Positions 31,494 to 31,521 of a DNA stretch of 31,521 nt are shown in pieces (position 1 is the first letter of the stretch; the number at the start of each line of letters is the position of its first letter). Under the pieces are notes generated by a model, which saw only the letters and a program-made list of their open reading frames with translations, did not search any database and was not told the origin of the DNA. This DNA is from an uncultured Eubacteriales bacterium (lineage in GTDB: Bacteria > Bacillota > Clostridia > Oscillospirales > CAG-272). The DNA lies in NCBI GenBank assembly GCA_905187695.1, contig CAJJIY010000018.1, positions 1 to 31,521 of the forward strand, given 5' to 3'. The position numbers and the translations under genes were made by a program.

Positions 31494-31521
31494 CAAATTT
31501 CAAACCCGCCCGCCATCAAAA

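Overview
The window suggests a spore-forming clostridial Firmicute (Bacillota). From about 13.7 kb to the right end the genes are a typical Clostridia core block: valS, tRNA-Thr, a YlbJ-like sporulation membrane protein, yqfC-yqfD, phoH, ybeY, era, recO, mutS2, a long-form ribose-phosphate pyrophosphokinase and a DUF1385 membrane protein. Strong GGAGG ribosome sites, TTGACA-17-TATAAT promoters and T-tailed hairpin terminators fit this. The genus cannot be fixed from the sequence.

The left part (1 to about 13.0 kb) is an integrative and mobilizable/conjugative-type element. Its backbone is an excisionase-like HTH protein, a winged-helix replication/regulatory protein, a 240-bp intergenic stretch full of inverted repeats (oriT candidate), a ribbon-helix-helix relaxosome protein, a MOBP-type relaxase fused to Sel1 repeats, an orphan HicB antitoxin on the minus strand, and two overlapping tyrosine recombinases.

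Two cargo blocks follow the integrases. The first is an RloA/RloB (AbiL-type) ATPase-Toprim pair (7045-9000). The second (9047-12688) has a small Asn-rich protein and an XRE repressor on the minus strand, then a four-gene plus-strand operon: an Abi_2 family HEPN protein, a CD-NTase-like nucleotidyltransferase, a DUF4365 predicted nuclease and an unrecognised acidic protein. This operon is visibly AT-richer than its surroundings and looks like a defence system of unfamiliar composition. A short direct repeat containing TTGATACGCAGTAAACAATG, or part or a variant of it, occurs at four module boundaries: after the relaxase, after integrase 2, after rloB and after the four-gene operon. It supplies the last codons of both integrase 2 and RloB. 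I infer stepwise addition of cargo next to the integrase.

The right end of the element region is marked by the 3' half of a tRNA-Pro(GGG) gene on the minus strand (12993-13037), cut at the anticodon loop. Just beyond it lies a 5'-truncated YdeI/OmpD-like gene. From 13.58 kb on the window looks like ordinary chromosome: valS and a DUF4349 lipoprotein gene (minus strand), tRNA-Thr, a two-gene envelope operon of unknown function, and then the sporulation/RNA-metabolism/GTPase/DNA-repair cluster, with 4-nt overlaps at yqfC-yqfD and phoH-ybeY-era and a 41-nt overlap at recO-mutS2.
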